Part shown: piece after piece, positions 29,253-37,791 of the stretch | How the letters are laid out: each line of letters opens with the position of its first letter | Numbering within the stretch: position 1 is the stretch's first letter | Source: Mesorhizobium sp. B2-3-12 | GTDB taxonomy: Bacteria; Pseudomonadota; Alphaproteobacteria; Rhizobiales; Rhizobiaceae | Direction: 5' to 3' | NCBI RefSeq assembly: GCF_006442205.1 | Contig: NZ_VFVR01000001.1 | Location: 62,001-126,000 of the forward strand | DNA: 64,000 nt | The notes under the pieces: model-generated | The model's database searches: none | Told to the model about the DNA's origin: nothing | Seen by the model: the letters and a program-made list of their open reading frames with translations, nothing else | Position numbers and translations under genes: made by a program

Positions 29253-30308
29253 TCACATTCGCATCGCAGAATTCAGGCGGTCGATCATGGTCAAGGCGTG
29301 CTGCTTCTTGTCGAGATTGTAGGTATCGGTCTCAGATATCGCGTCCAGCGCCTCGTGCCAAGTGTCCGATAATGTTTTCGCCCTTGCGAGGTCGCCGGCC
29401 AGCGCCGCCTGGCTTGCCGCGTCCGACAGAAGGTCCAGTGCGCGACGGTTGAAGATGTCGAACTGGATCGCCTGGTCTCTGCCCGCGACGGCTTCGGCCA
29501 GGCGATAGGCGCGGCCAATATCGCCCTTACCCGTCGCCACCAGGCCATCGAGTGTCTGCGCGATCTCCAGCCCGCCATACTGCGTCAACAGGATCGCGTT
29601 GCGGGCGCTTCCCCCTGCCCGTTCGACCAGTGCGGCTCGCGCGGCCGGATCGTCGGGCGGCGGCGGCTCCGCGGTCTCCAGCACCGCCATCAGTTCGTCG
29701 GCGTCGAGCGGCGTCAGCCGCACCACCTGGCAGCGCGAGCGGATCGTCGGCAGCAGGCTGCCAGGCGCATGGACGATGAGAATGAACAGGGTTCGTGCCG
29801 GCGGCTCCTCGAGATTCTTCAGCAAGGCATTGGCCGCATTGGCATTCATGTCGTCGGCCGGATCGACGATGACCACCCGGTAGCTGCCGTCGTGCGAAGT
29901 CAGCGACAGGAAGCGGCTGACCTTGCGGATTTCGTCGACGGTGACGACGGTCTTGAAGCTCTTGGTCTTGTCGTTCAACGGGCGGGTCAGATGCAGCACG
30001 CCTGGATGCGCCCCGGTGGCGATCTGGCGAAACAGCGGCGAGGCCGGATCGGGTACCGCAAGATTGCCTGGCGCCTGGTCGAAGGCCGGATGCTTCAAAA
30101 GGTGGTGGGCGAGATGGAAGGCAAACGTCGCCTTGCCGATCCCGACCGGTCCGGCGAAGATCAGCGCGTGCGGAAGCTTTCCCGCGCGATAGGCGGCGGC
30201 GAGCATGGCGGCGGCCTGGCCGTGCCCGACCAGACGCGGCGTTTCGGAAGGTTCCGGCACACCGTCCAGCGTGTCGTGTTGTTCAGGCGCGATGCGTTCG
30301 AAGATCAT
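29253..30308 (-). CDS. holB: DNA polymerase III delta' subunit
   Basis: 351-residue clamp-loader subunit with an AAA+ fold: [22 protein letters not shown] (Walker A-like), [25 protein letters not shown] (Walker B and the conserved NALLKxLEEPP) and the sensor-1 region [13 protein letters not shown]. The zinc-binding cysteines found in other delta' proteins are not visible. The start overlaps the tmk stop by 4 bases; tmk-holB-tatD is a widespread bacterial cluster. Confidence 0.94.
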   Translation of the reverse strand: MIFERIAPEQHDTLDGVPEPSETPRLVGHGQAAAMLAAAYRAGKLPHALIFAGPVGIGKATFAFHLAHHLLKHPAFDQAPGNLAVPDPASPLFRQIATGAHPGVLHLTRPLNDKTKSFKTVVTVDEIRKVSRFLSLTSHDGSYRVVIVDPADDMNANAANALLKNLEEPPARTLFILIVHAPGSLLPTIRSRCQVVRLTPLDADELMAVLETAEPPPPDDPAARAALVERAGGSARNAILLTQYGGLEIAQTLDGLVATGKGDIGRAYRLAEAVAGRDQAIQFDIFNRRALDLLSDAASQAALAGDLARAKTLSDTWHEALDAISETDTYNLDKKQHALTMIDRLNSAMRM

Positions 30309-30979
30309 ACAGGTGCGGCCTGCCTGTTGCGCGCGGGTGCCCTCGCCTCCAGCGCTGCGAACACGGCCGCGGTGACGACGTCCTCCACCGTGTCCGGATC
30401 GGCGGACGCATCGATGACGACGCAGCGTTCCGGCTCGGCCGCAGCGATCGTCAGGAACGCTTCGCGGCGGGCCTGGTGAACGGCCAGCGTCTCCTTTTCG
30501 AAGCGGTCGGCATCGGCATCACTGCCGCGCCGCAATGTCGCGCGCCTCAAACCCTCGGCCGGGTCGATATCGAAGATCAGCGTCATGTCGGGCATCATGC
30601 CGTTGATGGCGACCTGTTCCAGCATGGCCATGAAGGCCGGATCGATCCCGCCGGTGACGCCCTGATAGACACGCGAGGAATCGAGGAAGCGGTCGCAAAG
30701 CACGATCGAGCCGCGTTCGACCGCCGGCCGGATGACCTGCTCGACATGATCGGAACGCGCGGCGGCGAAGAGCAGTGCTTCCATTTTCGGCCCGAACGGT
30801 TCGGCGGCACCCGAAAGCAGCACATGCCGAACCGCTTCGGCGCCCGGCGAGCCGCCCGGTTCGCGCGTGCGCAGCACATCATACTTCTTGGCACGCATCT
30901 TTCTGGCCAGTCGCTCGATCTGTGTCGACTTGCCTGCGCCTTCGCCGCCTTCGAAGGTGATGAAAAATCCGCGCGCCAA
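30305..30979 (-). CDS. tmk: Thymidylate kinase
   Basis: 224-residue P-loop kinase making dTDP from dTMP. P-loop [12 protein letters not shown] at residues 8-19, [16 protein letters not shown], the [12 protein letters not shown] segment and a lid with [14 protein letters not shown]. The start is TTG at 30979, the only start codon that gives the expected N-terminus ([13 protein letters not shown]); the SD AAAGG is weak. It is coupled to holB and is the first gene of this row; the DacF-like gene lies 80 bases upstream. Confidence 0.95.
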   Translation of the reverse strand: MARGFFITFEGGEGAGKSTQIERLARKMRAKKYDVLRTREPGGSPGAEAVRHVLLSGAAEPFGPKMEALLFAAARSDHVEQVIRPAVERGSIVLCDRFLDSSRVYQGVTGGIDPAFMAMLEQVAINGMMPDMTLIFDIDPAEGLRRATLRRGSDADADRFEKETLAVHQARREAFLTIAAAEPERCVVIDASADPDTVEDVVTAAVFAALEARAPARNRQAAPV

Positions 30980-31059
30980 CCGAGGGCCTTTATTCGTGTT
31001 TGAGTGGATTGTTGCGCTCTAGATAGTCCGCGTTCGCGAAAAAATCCATGCCGTAGGTG

Positions 31060-32223
31060 CTATCGCAGCCAGCCGATCGCCAACTCCTTGACGGCATCGA
31101 AGGCGCGTTGCGGCAACGTGCCGACGCCGATCGACTCGGCGGCGAACAGCGGCGTCTCCTGGCTGAGCGTATCGCCAATCCAGACGCGCAGTGCCCCCAC
31201 CGGCTGCCCCTCCTCCACGGGAGCTGCGACCGGGCCGGTGTAGACGATCCTGGCGGTCAGCTTGTCGCGGTTGGTGATCGGCAGGAAGATGTCGATCGGA
31301 CCTTTTGCTTTCAACGTCACGCCGGATTTCGCACCGCCAAAGACCTGCGCCTCCCCGACCACCTCATCCTTGGCGAAGATCTCGGTCTTCTCGAACGAAC
31401 GAACGCCCCAATCGAGCAGTTTGCGCGCCTCTTCGGCACGCTCCTTGTCATTGGCCAGCCCGCTCATTGCAGCGACCACCCGCTTGCCGTCGTGGCTGAC
31501 CGAAGCGACGATGCCGAAGCCGGATGTCTCGCTGGCGCCGACAGCAAGGCCGTCGGCGCCGATATCCATGGTCAGCAGAGGGTTGCGGTTCCTCTGCGAG
31601 ATCTTGTTCCAGGTGAAATCCTTCAAGCCGTAATACCGATAGAAATCCGGGTATTCGCGCCACAGATGCAGGCCGAGTTGCGCCAGTTCGCGTACGCTTG
31701 TCTGCTGGCCATCGGCCGGCAAGCCGGTCGAATTGACGAAAGTCGACGTCTTGAGGCCAATCTGGCGCGCGCGTTCGGTCATCTCTCCGGCAAAATTGTC
31801 CTCGGATCCGGCCATGCCTTCGGCGATGACGATGCAGCCGTCATTGGCGGCCTGCACGGTCACCCCCTGGATCAGGTCCTCGATCCGGATCGCCGATTTG
31901 AGCTTGGCGAACATCGTCGAGGTCCCCGATGGCGCGCCACCTTTGCGCCAGGCGTTCTCGCTGACCACGAACGTGTCGTCGAGTTTGAGGCGCCCGGACT
32001 TGAGGGCGTTGAAAACCACTTCCATCGTCATCAGCTTGGCCATCGAGGCCGGCGGAATGGGTTTGTCGGCATCTTTCGCAAACAACACCGTGCCGGTGTC
32101 GGCATCGATCATGAAGGCCTGCGCGGCCTTGGTCTCGAAGAGCTGCGCTTGGGCTGGCGAAAGCGTAAGCAGGAGGCTGAGGAGAAAAAAAACGGCAAAA
32201 GGCGGAAGCAAGCGAAACTGCAT
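31060..32223 (-). CDS. DacF-like penicillin-binding protein (D-Ala-D-Ala carboxypeptidase family) with altered motifs
   Basis: 387 residues with a signal peptide (cleavage likely after LTLSPAQA). The first active-site motif SxxK is intact as PPASMAKLM. The second (SxN) reads QAANDGCIVIAEG, without the Ser, and the third (KTG) is replaced: GADGLAVGASETSGFG where KTGxT is expected. The C-terminal PBP5-type beta domain (about 280-375) is present. ATG 32223 gives the signal peptide; the frame extends upstream without support. Family members trim peptidoglycan pentapeptides, but catalytic ability here is doubtful. It lies 92 bases downstream of rlpA. Confidence 0.85.
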   Translation of the reverse strand: MQFRLLPPFAVFFLLSLLLTLSPAQAQLFETKAAQAFMIDADTGTVLFAKDADKPIPPASMAKLMTMEVVFNALKSGRLKLDDTFVVSENAWRKGGAPSGTSTMFAKLKSAIRIEDLIQGVTVQAANDGCIVIAEGMAGSEDNFAGEMTERARQIGLKTSTFVNSTGLPADGQQTSVRELAQLGLHLWREYPDFYRYYGLKDFTWNKISQRNRNPLLTMDIGADGLAVGASETSGFGIVASVSHDGKRVVAAMSGLANDKERAEEARKLLDWGVRSFEKTEIFAKDEVVGEAQVFGGAKSGVTLKAKGPIDIFLPITNRDKLTARIVYTGPVAAPVEEGQPVGALRVWIGDTLSQETPLFAAESIGVGTLPQRAFDAVKELAIGWLR

Positions 32224-32315
32224 GAAATTCGACCCGTTGGCCGGCCCCTCCGGCGTGCCGAAACTATCGGGCTTTTTCGGTGACGGATCAACTGCCGGCG
32301 GCGGCCGGATCTGGA

Positions 32316-33539
32316 TCAGTCGCGCACGGCCAGCGCGTCGGGCGCGCCATGCGACCATGCCGCCTTAAGCAACTCGTCCAGGCCGCCATGACCGTCCGGA
32401 TAGAGGTTGACCGCATACCAGTCATTGCCGTCGAGATCGGACCGCTGGATTTCTATTCTGCCGAAGGGCTTCAGTGCCGAGGCCACACGCTTGGCTTCGG
32501 CGGCATCGTCGAACGTGCCGGCGGCGACATAGTCGGAGCTGGACGGCGCCGCTTGGCGGCTGGTCTTTTTCCACGACCGCAGTATGTCGGCGGGCGACAT
32601 GCCGCTGTCGTCCAGCGCGGCAAAGACATCCGCGCGATGGACGCGTTCATCGGCATAGGATAGCGATGCCATGGCAAAGGGCGATTGCGCCGGCAAGCCG
32701 ATCTCCGGCCGCTCGGGCACAACCGGTCCAAAATCGGGCAGCGGCAGATCGCCGAAGGCCGGCGACTGCGCGGACATCTGTCCCTGCACCGAGGCTCCGG
32801 CATCGGTCAGCTGGCCTGGAAACGGCACGGCGGCAGCACCGACAGGAAGGCTTGGCGACGGTCCGTTCATGGCCACCATGACGCCGGTCGGCAAGCCATC
32901 CGATGGATCCGGTATCCGGTTGCCTGGATGGTAGGAGGCCATCAAATACTGGTCGTCATTGCCGTCGAGCGGTGCGCGGCCGACATATTCGACCTTCACT
33001 TTCGCGGTGCCGACCTTGTCATAGTCGAGCATCTGCGCCGCCCGCTCCGAGACGTCGATGATGCGGCCCTCGTGATAGGGGCCGCGGTCGTTGACGCGCA
33101 CGATGACCGAACTGCCGGTTTCGAGGTTGGTGACGCGGGCATAGCTGGGCAGCGGCATGGTCGGATGCGCCGCCGTCAGTTGTGCCGTGTCATAGACTTC
33201 GCCATTGGCGGTCAGCCGGCCATGAAAGGCATCGCCATACCACGAGGCCAGGCCCACCTTGGCGTACTTCTTGTCTTCCTTGGGATAATACCACTTGCCG
33301 CGCACCTGATAGGGCTTGCCAAGCTGGTCGCGGCCGCCGCCGCGCCGCATGAAGGCAACGCGCGGGCTGGCCTTCACGCCATATTCCGTCTCGGCGAAAT
33401 ATTCCTTGGAGCGGGTCTTCTTGTAGACCATGCCTTTCGGCTCGGGCTGCGACGCGCAAGCGGCAAGCAATGCAGCCGACGCCGCAAGCAACGCAACCGT
33501 TGCAACGCGACGAAGACGCGGATGCGTCACAGCCTGCAT
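32316..33539 (-). CDS. rlpA: RlpA-family lipoprotein with DPBB and SPOR domains
   Basis: 407 residues. N-terminal signal with lipobox LLAAC near residue 28 predicts an outer-membrane lipoprotein. The double-psi beta-barrel is at about 95-190 (GLASWYGDAFHGRLTANGE, AAHPTMPLPSYARVTN, VRVNDRGPYHEGRIIDVS), carrying the Asp/His expected for lytic transglycosylase activity on denuded glycan. A Pro/Ala-rich linker follows, then a C-terminal SPOR domain (about 325-395) for binding septal peptidoglycan. Start ATG 33539. It precedes the DacF-like gene on the same strand, so both belong to envelope maintenance. Confidence 0.92.
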   Translation of the reverse strand: MQAVTHPRLRRVATVALLAASAALLAACASQPEPKGMVYKKTRSKEYFAETEYGVKASPRVAFMRRGGGRDQLGKPYQVRGKWYYPKEDKKYAKVGLASWYGDAFHGRLTANGEVYDTAQLTAAHPTMPLPSYARVTNLETGSSVIVRVNDRGPYHEGRIIDVSERAAQMLDYDKVGTAKVKVEYVGRAPLDGNDDQYLMASYHPGNRIPDPSDGLPTGVMVAMNGPSPSLPVGAAAVPFPGQLTDAGASVQGQMSAQSPAFGDLPLPDFGPVVPERPEIGLPAQSPFAMASLSYADERVHRADVFAALDDSGMSPADILRSWKKTSRQAAPSSSDYVAAGTFDDAAEAKRVASALKPFGRIEIQRSDLDGNDWYAVNLYPDGHGGLDELLKAAWSHGAPDALAVRD

Positions 33540-33761
33540 TCTTGAATGCCCCCTAAAGTCTCTACCAAACGACGTCGTATCCGACCACCGGAGGCGCCAA
33601 GGGCTCACTCGACAATGTCAACGACGTCTTGGACCCCGATCCTTTGTGCGCAGGAATTGTTTATCACGGTATTAATCGATTGTGGCCGGAACCGGGCAAG
33701 ATTGTGACGCAGCTTGTCCAGTCCTCGGGTCCCCCCGAGACCCCGCGCTTGATGCAACCGG

Positions 33762-33790
33762 TTGACAGGCCTTTGCCGGGCACACTAGAG
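33762..33790 (+). promoter_or_regulatory. Sigma-70-type promoter of tRNA-Ser
   Basis: TTGACA (33762-33767), a 17-base spacer and CTAGAG (33785-33790), ending 18 bases before the tRNA 5' end. The -35 is consensus; the -10 has the T/A positions of an alphaproteobacterial housekeeping promoter. Confidence 0.7.
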
Positions 33791-33808
33791 CAGTGGCCGG
33801 CAGTCAAC

Positions 33809-33898
33809 GGAGGGATGGCCGAGCGGTTTAAGGCACCGGTCTTGAAAACCGGCGTGGGCGCAAGTTCACCGTGGGTTCGAATCCCACTCCCTCCGCCA
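33809..33898 (+). tRNA. tRNA-Ser (anticodon TGA)
   Basis: 90-nt class II tRNA with encoded CCA. Acceptor GGAGGGA pairs with TCCCTCC, discriminator G, D-arm GCCGAGCGGTTTAAGGC, anticodon arm CCGGT-CTTGAAA-ACCGG with TGA, a long variable arm (GTGGGCGCAAGTTCAC) and T-arm GTGGGTTCGAATCCCAC. It reads UCA and other UCN codons. Confidence 0.97.
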
Positions 33899-34030
33899 GA
33901 ACCATGTACTTCAATTGCCCCAAGACGGCTATTTGCGCTTGTGACGTAGCCGTTACCTGGCCCGGGAAATCGGTAAGAAAGCCCCAAGCCCACTGGCTGG
34001 AACGTTGTACAGGTAGGCGCGTTGTCGCGC

Positions 34031-34265
34031 ATGCTCAAAAATATCGCCTTCGCCGCGCTCCTCATACAAGTCGCCGCCGTCTCGGCATTGACCACCCAAA
34101 CGCTGCTTTTTTCATCGGCGTCCACGCAGGCATCGAACGTTCCGCCCGATGAACCTATCGCCACCGCGAAAGACTGCGCGAAGGCCACCTGGCCGGATTT
34201 TCCCCGCTCACTGCGTAAAGCGCGTCCAGGCCCGGAAACTCATCGCCATGACGGCGGATCAATAA
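34031..34265 (+). pseudogene. Small exported protein gene, probably frameshifted
   Basis: ATG 34031 encodes a signal-like segment (MLKNIAFAALLIQVAAVSALT) and then DCAKATWPDFPRS. In the annotated frame the rest reads SLRKARPGPETHRH. If the A at 34210 is skipped, the frame gives a neat end, FPRSCVKRVQARKLIAMTADQ and a TAA at 34263, restoring a second cysteine in the DC...WP...SC pattern seen in small secreted proteins of rhizobia as I remember them. A one-base insertion is therefore likely; a sequencing error cannot be excluded. Function unknown. Confidence 0.5.
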
Positions 34266-34331
34266 AGGGCTAGCAGCAGAAGCCGCAAGCGTTCGCGGTA
34301 TCAATTCATCTGACGGCGACAGGGGCTAGAG

Positions 34332-34547
34332 GTGTCGGAAGCCGAGCTGCTGAAAAAGATCGAGCGCCAAATACAAGAGGATTTCAATGCCGATCCGCAA
34401 ATGTCGTACGAAAGGCAGGGGCTGACGGCCTCACTTCGGCGCGGAGTCGGCATCTGTGCCGTCGCCATGGCGATCATGCTGGTTGGATTGCGTATGGTCG
34501 GCCATTTATCACTGAGAAGGCCCCGCCACCCTGAGCAGCCGGGATAA
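34332..34547 (+). CDS. Small single-pass membrane protein, unknown
   Basis: 71 residues from GTG 34332, preceded by GGGGCTAGAG, a weak SD. A charged amphipathic N-terminus (MSEAELLKKIERQIQEDFNADP) is followed by one hydrophobic helix (about 40-57, ICAVAMAIMLVGLRMVG) and a basic tail. I do not recognise the family. It is in the same direction as the degenerate gene before it and converges with the small minus-strand gene at 34566. Confidence 0.5.
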   Translation: MSEAELLKKIERQIQEDFNADPQMSYERQGLTASLRRGVGICAVAMAIMLVGLRMVGHLSLRRPRHPEQPG

Positions 34548-34565
34548 GCCAAGGCCCCGACCTGC

Positions 34566-34799
34566 TCAATCGGACTGCTGTGTGCGTTCCGCGATGGCAA
34601 ATGCCTGCAGGTTCCTGGCCTTGCCGATATCCTGATCGGCGTTTGCGATGATCGAGAAGAAGGCCGCTCTCGCAATATCCTTCTTCGAGGCCTTGGGGTG
34701 GGCCTTCCGGGCAGCTTTGACAAGCTGCTTGGGAGACATGTCGGGCGTGACGATCCTCATGAGGGTGTCGCCGATCGCACTCATTTCAGTTGCGTCCAT
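34566..34799 (-). CDS. Small soluble helical protein, unknown
   Basis: 77 residues, MDATEMSAIGDTLMRIVTP..., rich in Lys, Ala and Asp; the middle KQLVKAARKAHPKASKKDIARAAFFSIIANAD looks like two short helices and could be a nucleic-acid- or protein-binding fold, but no motif decides this. The ATG has AGGAAC 8 bases upstream. A candidate small RNA on the same strand terminates about 77 bases upstream of it. Function unknown. Confidence 0.6.
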   Translation of the reverse strand: MDATEMSAIGDTLMRIVTPDMSPKQLVKAARKAHPKASKKDIARAAFFSIIANADQDIGKARNLQAFAIAERTQQSD

Positions 34800-34875
34800 G
34801 ATGGGCGTTCCTGTGCTGACCGTAGTGCCACAATAGCAAGGACAACTCGCGACCGACAATATGGTTCTCGAAATG

Positions 34876-34955
34876 AAAAACCCCACCGGCAGGGACCGGC
34901 AGGGTTAGTCCTGGGAGGACGCGCGTTTCGCTGCGTTCATCAAGCGCGCGCCGAC
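34876..34955 (-). ncRNA. Candidate trans-acting small RNA with three hairpins
   Basis: On the minus strand three elements follow each other with almost no gaps: a hairpin with CGCGCG arms (34945-34950 / 34920-34925), a 13-base perfect hairpin GTCCTCCCAGGAC (34908-34920) that exposes a C-rich loop, and a terminator built on AACCC...GGGTT arms with CCGG pairs inside, followed by TTTTT (34876-34880). This architecture, with an anti-SD-like CCTCCC loop, resembles the Hfq-dependent small RNAs of rhizobia. Only a weak -10 (CTATCT, 34957-34962) was found and no good -35. No ORF of size occupies it. Confidence 0.45.
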
Positions 34956-35066
34956 CAGATAGCGTCGGGTTGCGACAAGGATGTGACACCGGCGAGCGCC
35001 TTTGTCTCATGACCAGCCTCGCGGGCGCGACCCTGGCGGCCTGCGTCAAGCCTTTGGAAAGGAGAC

Positions 35067-35165
35067 ATGTGGTTCTGTCGGAAAGCTGAAGCGCGAGTGG
35101 CGCTGGCCAAAGGCAAGGCGATAGAAGCGGTCGAATGGATATCTTTGGCATCAAGGGGCTGTTGA
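35067..35165 (+). CDS. Possible 32-residue leader peptide
   Basis: ATG 35067 has a very good SD (GGAAAGGAGAC) and encodes MWFCRKAEARVALAKGKAIE and a short remainder, ending 31 bases inside the sterol-desaturase-family gene in another frame. Translation could reach that gene's own start, which lacks a good SD. It may instead be chance. No homologous family is known to me. Confidence 0.25.
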   Translation: MWFCRKAEARVALAKGKAIEAVEWISLASRGC

Positions 35166-36001
35166 TCTGTGCGCTGATCTTCATTCCGTTCGAGCATCTG
35201 TTTGCCGAGCGGCCGCAGAAGATCCTGCGCAAGGGCCTGGGCGTGGACTTGATCTATGTGCTGTTCAACGGCCTCGTCATAAAAGCGGCAATAATCCTGA
35301 TCGCGGCCAACACGCTCGAAGCCGCCGCGATGCTGGTCCCGCAATCGATAACGCAAGCGGTCGGCGGCCAGCCCATCTGGCTGCAGGTCGCCGAAATCAT
35401 CCTGATCACCGATATCGGCGTCTACTGGGCACACCGTGCGTTTCACGAAATCCCCGCGCTTTGGAAGTTCCATGCGGTTCATCACGGCATCGAGGAACTG
35501 GATTGGCTCGGTGCATTCCACTCTCATCCCGTCGACGCCCTGCTCACGAAGGCTATTTCGCTGACACCGATCTTTTTTCTCGGCTTCTCCGAAACCTCGA
35601 TCGCCGTGTTTTCCGCCATCTACTTCTGGCACACGCTGCTTGTTCATTCGAACTTGCGCATTCCGTTCGGCCCCTTGAAATGGCTGATCGCCAGCCCGCA
35701 GTTCCATCGCTGGCACCACGCCAACCAGCGCGAAGCCTATGACAAGAACTTCGCCGGACAGTTGCCCTTCCTCGACGTGGTTTTCGGCACGTACAATGCC
35801 ACCGGCAATAAGGTGCCCGAAAAGTATGGCGTCGATGATCCAGTGCCCTCCAGCTACTTCGGACAGATCGGCTATCCGCTGCGCCCCCGCAAGAAACGAC
35901 CGAATCCGGCAATGCCGGACAGCGAAGCCCTCCATGAAAGCCAGCCTCCGCGAAACAGCCAGGATCAGGCGGCGACAAGCGCGGTCAATATCGGCGGTTA
36001 G
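35135..36001 (+). CDS. Sterol-desaturase/fatty-acid-hydroxylase-family membrane di-iron enzyme
   Basis: 288-residue integral membrane protein with the histidine boxes of the family: HRAFH (near 99), HAVHH (near 114) and HRWHHAN (near 192), which bind a di-iron centre. Four to five hydrophobic segments surround them. Such enzymes hydroxylate or desaturate lipids; in bacteria the substrates include ornithine lipids, carotenoids and hopanoids, so no specific one can be named. The C-terminal 40 residues are polar and probably disordered. Codon use resembles the neighbours. Confidence 0.87.
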   Translation: MDIFGIKGLLICALIFIPFEHLFAERPQKILRKGLGVDLIYVLFNGLVIKAAIILIAANTLEAAAMLVPQSITQAVGGQPIWLQVAEIILITDIGVYWAHRAFHEIPALWKFHAVHHGIEELDWLGAFHSHPVDALLTKAISLTPIFFLGFSETSIAVFSAIYFWHTLLVHSNLRIPFGPLKWLIASPQFHRWHHANQREAYDKNFAGQLPFLDVVFGTYNATGNKVPEKYGVDDPVPSSYFGQIGYPLRPRKKRPNPAMPDSEALHESQPPRNSQDQAATSAVNIGG

Positions 36002-36115
36002 GCAACAATCTCGCCCTCGTGTCGACCAATGGCAGGAGAGATTCCCTCGCGGGTGGTCTCGGCGGGTGCCAGCAATAAATGTAGGCCCGGTGTATTTGCC
36101 ACGAGGCTGTACGGC

Positions 36116-36922
36116 ATGGATTATCGCGACGACGACCTCAAGAAATTCGAAGCGCATGGCGCTGCCCCTTTGCCGGTCGCTACGGAGCAAGACCAGGTGG
36201 AGCACGATGGTGCGAAAATCTGGTATGCGACGTTTGGGACGGGTTATCCCGTGATCCTGTTGCATGGCGGCCTCGGCCATAGCGGCAATTGGGGATTTCA
36301 GGTCCCCGCATTGGTCAGGCACGGCTATCAGGTCATCACCATCGACAGCCGAGGCCATGGACGCAGCACCCGCGACGAGCGGCCGTACAAATACGAACTG
36401 ATGGCTTCGGACGTCCTGGCGGTGATGGATCGCCTGCAACTGAACAAGGCTATCGCGGCGGGGTGGAGTGATGGCGCCTGCGTTGCCCTGATCCTTGGCA
36501 TGAAGGCCGCCGATCGCATCGCGGGTGTGTTCTTCTTCGGTTGCAATATGGATCCCAGCGGGACCAAGGACTTCGAGGCCAATCCCGTCATCGAGCGGTG
36601 TTTCGGCCGGCACAAAAAGGACTATGCCGAGCTGTCGGCCACCCCAGGTCAATTCGATGCGTTTGTCGAAGCTGTCGGCCTGATGATGAAGAGCGAACCC
36701 AACTATTACGCGGCCGAACTGGGAAAGATCCGCGTGCCCGTTGCGGTCGTCCAAAGCGAGCACGACGAGTTTATCAAGGACGAGCACGCCACCTATCTGG
36801 CTCGCAGCATACCGGCATCGGAATTGATCATGCTGGCCGACGTCAGTCATTTCGCGCCCTTGCAGCGTCCCGAACAGTTTAACCGCGTGCTGTTGGCTTT
36901 CGTCGAAAAAATTCATCCTTGA
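36116..36922 (+). CDS. Alpha/beta-hydrolase-fold protein
   Basis: 268 residues. LLHGGLGHSGNW forms the oxyanion region, DSRGHGRS the strand-4 motif, GWSDGACVAL the nucleophile elbow (Ser in GWSDG), SEHDEFI the acid and DVSHFAPLQ the catalytic His, so the triad is complete. No signal peptide. ATG 36116 (MDYRDDD) is chosen because sequence upstream in the frame looks non-coding. The substrate is unknown; esterase or haloalkane-like activity are possible. Confidence 0.85.
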   Translation: MDYRDDDLKKFEAHGAAPLPVATEQDQVEHDGAKIWYATFGTGYPVILLHGGLGHSGNWGFQVPALVRHGYQVITIDSRGHGRSTRDERPYKYELMASDVLAVMDRLQLNKAIAAGWSDGACVALILGMKAADRIAGVFFFGCNMDPSGTKDFEANPVIERCFGRHKKDYAELSATPGQFDAFVEAVGLMMKSEPNYYAAELGKIRVPVAVVQSEHDEFIKDEHATYLARSIPASELIMLADVSHFAPLQRPEQFNRVLLAFVEKIHP

Positions 36923-37018
36923 GCCCCGCCACACAGCGTTCCTGAATTCCCGCTCTGGCGGGCGCGCGCCACCATCTCCGGGGGGGCTTTTCACGCCGAA
37001 TCGGCTAGATCTTGCGAT

Positions 37019-37717
37019 ATGAACGAGACCTCACTCTATGCGCCGGTGAAGCGGTTCCTCGAAAATCTCGACTTCGTCGTGAAAGGGGAAATCGGCGGCT
37101 GCGATATCGTCGCGTTGCGCGACGGGGAGCCGCCGATCGTCGTCATCTGCGAGCTGAAGCTGCAGTTCAACCTCGAACTGGTTCTGCAGGGCGTCGACCG
37201 CGCGGCTGCCTGCGATGAAGTGTGGCTGGCGGCGCGCATGTCGGCGCGAGGTAAAGGGCGCGAAAGCGATGCCAGGTTCCGCAACCTTTGCCGCCGGCTC
37301 GGCTTCGGCTTGATTGGCGTAACCGCCAATGATCGGGTCGAAGTGCTTCTCAGTCCGATCGCCTTGGCGCCGCGTAAGAATGCGCGACGGCGTTCTCGCC
37401 TCGTTGACGAGCACCAGCGTCGTCGCGGCGATCCGGTGGCCGGCGGCGGATCGCGCAATCCGATCATGACCGCTTACCGGCAAAGTGCCCTCGCCTGTGC
37501 CGCCGCGCTTGTCGACGGCCCCAAACGGCCGCGCGATCTGAAAGTCGTGACGCCGATCGCGCCGAAGATTCTGCAGCACAATGTCTATGGCTGGTTCGCC
37601 AGGGTCGAGCGCGGTCTCTATGATCTCACGGATGCCGGCCGCGCCTCGCTGCTTCGTTGGCCGCAGGTCCCGCACGATGAGGCCCGACACGAGATTTTGA
37701 TTGCGCCGGACCTCTGA
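37019..37717 (+). CDS. DUF2161 protein, putative PD-(D/E)XK phosphodiesterase
   Basis: 232 residues. N-terminal region MNETSLYAPVKRFLENLDFVVKGEIGGCDIVALRDGEP...VICELKL resembles a PD-(D/E)XK nuclease core (Asp in CDIV, then ExK in CELK). The C-terminal part (about 150-232) reads like a winged-helix domain (YRQSALACAAAL...PKILQHNVYGWFARVERGLYDLTDAG). I assign it to DUF2161 from memory. Function is unknown; it stands alone between the hydrolase and DUF930 genes. Confidence 0.75.
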   Translation: MNETSLYAPVKRFLENLDFVVKGEIGGCDIVALRDGEPPIVVICELKLQFNLELVLQGVDRAAACDEVWLAARMSARGKGRESDARFRNLCRRLGFGLIGVTANDRVEVLLSPIALAPRKNARRRSRLVDEHQRRRGDPVAGGGSRNPIMTAYRQSALACAAALVDGPKRPRDLKVVTPIAPKILQHNVYGWFARVERGLYDLTDAGRASLLRWPQVPHDEARHEILIAPDL

Positions 37718-37791
37718 ATGCCGGGGTTTGGGGAGCATGAACCGCCCCCGTTGGTTGATTTTTCAGACAAAACATGCTGCTTGTCGCGCCC

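Noticed and set aside
33899..35134. Genomic island inserted at tRNA-Ser
   Set aside because: The stretch after the tRNA has small and degenerate genes, but I find no integrase and no direct repeat of the tRNA 3' end in the window.
34940..36994. 684-codon minus-strand frame opposite the desaturase and hydrolase genes
   Set aside because: Antisense shadow; both plus-strand proteins carry complete catalytic motifs.
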